From: Paragordius varius
Lineage: Eukaryota; Nematomorpha
NCBI GenBank assembly: GCA_964247055.1
Contig: OZ176051.1
Span: 10,540,001-10,604,000, forward strand
Direction of reading: 5' to 3'
DNA length: 64,000 bases
The notes beneath the pieces are model-generated. The model did no database searches and was not told the origin of the DNA. It was given only the letters and a program-made list of their open reading frames with translations. Position numbers and translations under genes: made by a program. Shown here one piece after another: positions 61,501 to 64,000 of this stretch. Each line of letters starts with the position of its first letter. Positions within the stretch are counted from its first letter, which is position 1.

Positions 61501-64000
61501 ACAGATCACAAAGTTATATGAAAAATCAGTTTTTAGCGGGTAGCTCCTTACCCAGCAGCTATCATCAAATAAACGGTGGACTATAATTTCTGCCTTTTAA
61601 CAGGAAATACGTGGAATCTTTATTGAATTTTTATGGTCTCATACCTAGGGCGAAAAATCGATTTAAAAAATTATTTTTGTGGACTTTGTTTTTTTTTGAA
61701 AAAAATGGCATTTTACGGGGGGAGCGGGTAAAAAGAGGGCCTAAATCAAAAAAGTGACTCGACTATGTTCGGCGCAATCGAAAATAAGTAAACAAAAATC
61801 ATATTTGAAATTGAATGGTCCAACACGTTCTCCAAAAAATTGACTTAACCCATTTTTCACACGGGGTGGGCCCAAACTGGGGACCTAATTCCAAAAAAGG
61901 GCGAAGCTATTGTCGGGGCATTCATTAATGATTAAATTTTTTCGATGTTTGGATTTGAATGGGTTCACCGGTTTTCCGGAAACAGATCACAAAGTTATAT
62001 GAAAAATCAGTTTTTAGCGGGTAGCTCCTTACCCAGCAGCTATCATCAAATAAACGGTGGACTATAATTTCTGCCTTTTAACAGGAAATACGTGGAATCT
62101 TTATTGAATTTTTATGGTCTCATACCTAGGGCGAAAAATCGATTTAAAAAATTATTTTTGTGGACTTTGTTTTTTTTTTGAAAAAAATGGCATTTTACGG
62201 GGGGAGCGGGTAAAAAGAGGGCCTAAATCAAAAAAGTGACTCGACTATGTTCGGCGCAATCGAAAATAAGTAAACAAAAATCATATTTGAAATTGAATGG
62301 TCCAACACGTTCTCCAAAAAATTGACTTAACCCATTTTTCACACGGGGTGGGCCCAAACTGGGGACCTAATTCCAAAAAAGGGCGAAGCTATTGTCGGGG
62401 CATTCATTAATTATTAAATTTTTTCGATGTTTGGATTTGAATGGGTTCACCGGTTTTCCGGAAACAGATCACAAAGTTATATGAAAAATCAGTTTTTAGC
62501 GGGTAGCTCCTTACCCAGCAACTATCATCAAATAAACGGTGGACTATAATTTCTGCCTTTTAACAGGAAATACGTGGAATCTTTATTGAATTTTTACGGT
62601 CTCATACCTAGGGCGAAAAATCGATTTAAAAAATTATTTTTGTGGACTTTGTTTTTTTTTTGAAAAAAATGGCATTTTACGGGGGGAGCGGGTAAAAAGA
62701 GGGCCTAAATCAAAAAAGTGACTCGACTATGTTCGGCGCAATCGAAAATAAGTAAACAAAAATCATATTTGAAATTGAATGGTCCAACACGTTCTCCAAA
62801 AAATTGACTTAACCCATTTTTCACACGGGGTGGGCCCAAACTGGGGACCTAATTCCAAAAGAAGCTATTGTCGGGGCATTCATTAATGATTAAATTTTTT
62901 CGATGTTTGGATTTGAATGGGTTCACCGGTTTTCCGGAAACAGATCACAAAGTTATATGAAAAATCAGTTTTTAGCGGGTAGCTCCTTACCCAGCAACTA
63001 TCATCAAATAAACGGTGGACTATAATTTCTGCCTTTTAACAGGAAATACGTGGAATCTTTATTGAATTTTTATGGTCTCATACCTAGGGCGAAAAATCGA
63101 TTTAAAAAATTATTTTTGTGGACTTTTTTTTTTGAAAAAAATGGCATTTTACGGGGGGAGCGGGTAAAAAGAGGGCCTAAATCAAAAAAGTGACTCGACT
63201 ATGTTCGGCGCAATCGAAAATAAGTAAACAAAAATCATATTTGAAATTGAATGGTCCAACACGTTCTCCAAAAAATTGACTTAACCCATTTTTCACACGG
63301 GGTGGGCCCAAACTGGGGACCTAATTCCAAAAAAGGGCGAAGCTATTGTCGGGGCATTCATTAATGATTAAATTTTTTCGATGTTTGGATTTGAATGGGT
63401 TCACCGGTTTTCCGGAAACAGATCACAAAGTTATATGAAAAATCAGTTTTTAGCGGGTAGCTCCTTACCCAGCAGCTATCATCAAATAAACGGTGGACTA
63501 TAATTTCTGCCTTTTAACAGGAAATACGTGGATTCTTTATTGAATTTTTACGGTCTCATACCTAGGGCGAAAAATCGATTTAAAAAATTATTTTTGTGGA
63601 CTTTGTTTTTTTTTGAAAAAAATGGCATTTTACGGGGGGAGCGGGTAAAAAGAGGGCCTAAATCAAAAAAGTGACTCGACTATGTTCGGCGCAATCGAAA
63701 ATAAGTAAACAAAAATCATATTTGAAATTGAATGGTCCAACACGTTCTCCAAAAAATTGACTTAACCCATTTTTCACACGGGGTGGGCCCAAACTGGGGA
63801 CCTAATTCCAAAAAAGGGCGAAGCTATTGTCGGGGCATTCATTAATGATTAAATTTTTTCGATGTTTGGATTTGAATGGGTTCACCGGTTTTCCGGAAAC
63901 AGATCACAAAGTTATATGAAAAATCAGTTTTTAGCGGGTAGCTCCTTACCCAGCAGCTATCATCAAATAAACGGTGGACTATAATTTCTGCCTTTTAACA

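Larger units (their letters stand above)
35521..64000 (+). repeat. Satellite array, ~480-bp unit, about 60 copies
   Basis: Counting from 'ggggcattcattaat', units start at 35521, 36000, 36479, 36961 and so on to 63832, with spacings of 475-482 bp; the last is cut by the window end. All are head-to-tail. Units are nearly identical, and differences cluster at about ten sites: ttaat(g/t)atta, cagc(a/g)/cagcaa, ggt(g/a)gact, aattt(c/t)tgcc, ttt(tat/tac/ttc)ggtc, the A-run, ggggggag/ggcgggag and the T-run length after 'gtggactt'. The unit is visibly GC-richer than the flanking DNA and has no open frame of note. Each unit holds a potential hairpin (tagcgggta...taccc..gcta, for example 35621-35647) and TTCGGCGCAATCGAA (for example 35853-35867). 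Confidence 0.98.

Noticed and set aside
35521-64000. CRISPR-like array or rDNA spacer repeats
   Set aside because: Units are about 480 bp, contiguous and without spacers. No rRNA gene sequence or promoter-like duplication is present, so this is an ordinary satellite in a eukaryotic context.

Overview
The window is animal-like, AT-rich nuclear DNA. It holds three intron-containing host genes, many decayed transposable elements, and a 29-kb satellite array that fills the right-hand 45 percent and runs off the end. The most telling host feature is intron size. Reading frames of two conserved proteins are restored only by removing introns of 22, 34, 25 and 54 nt. Among animals, introns averaging about 26 nt are reported for dicyemid mesozoans, so a dicyemid or another animal with miniaturised introns is my best guess. 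This is inference; other introns here exceed 1 kb.

Layout. 1-2760: a decayed hAT transposase fragment, a LINE reverse-transcriptase fragment and a broken Ty3/gypsy-like LTR element. 3684-4914: a CACTGTG-ended foldback DNA transposon. 5070-6952: a composite hAT element with a perfect 8-bp target duplication and two transposase fragments facing each other. 7.1-9.1 kb: a LINE relic, two ancient relatives of the satellite unit and a small inverted-repeat element. 10531-10949: a complete parvulin-14 (PIN4) gene. 10950-15570: gene-free, with MITEs and minisatellite sequence. 15579-22036 (minus): thirteen exons of a lysosomal-type beta-galactosidase (GLB1) giving 777 residues, lacking only a recognised signal-peptide exon. 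22927-23349: a weak candidate for a small spliced gene. 23691-25815: a second CACTGTG-ended element carrying a LINE scrap. 27658-32540: a DUF229 sulfatase-like membrane protein gene with an antisense LINE in its first intron. 32541-35019: MITEs and no gene. 35020-64000: satellite array, one diverged edge unit plus about 60 units of 475-482 bp arranged in nested higher-order repeats.

The genes are independent housekeeping or secretory genes rather than a pathway: a nuclear/mitochondrial prolyl isomerase, a lysosomal glycosidase and a type II membrane alkaline-phosphatase-superfamily protein. The strongest candidates for something undescribed are the satellite, with its higher-order structure, edge hairpins and degraded dispersed relatives about 26 kb away, and the very short introns.
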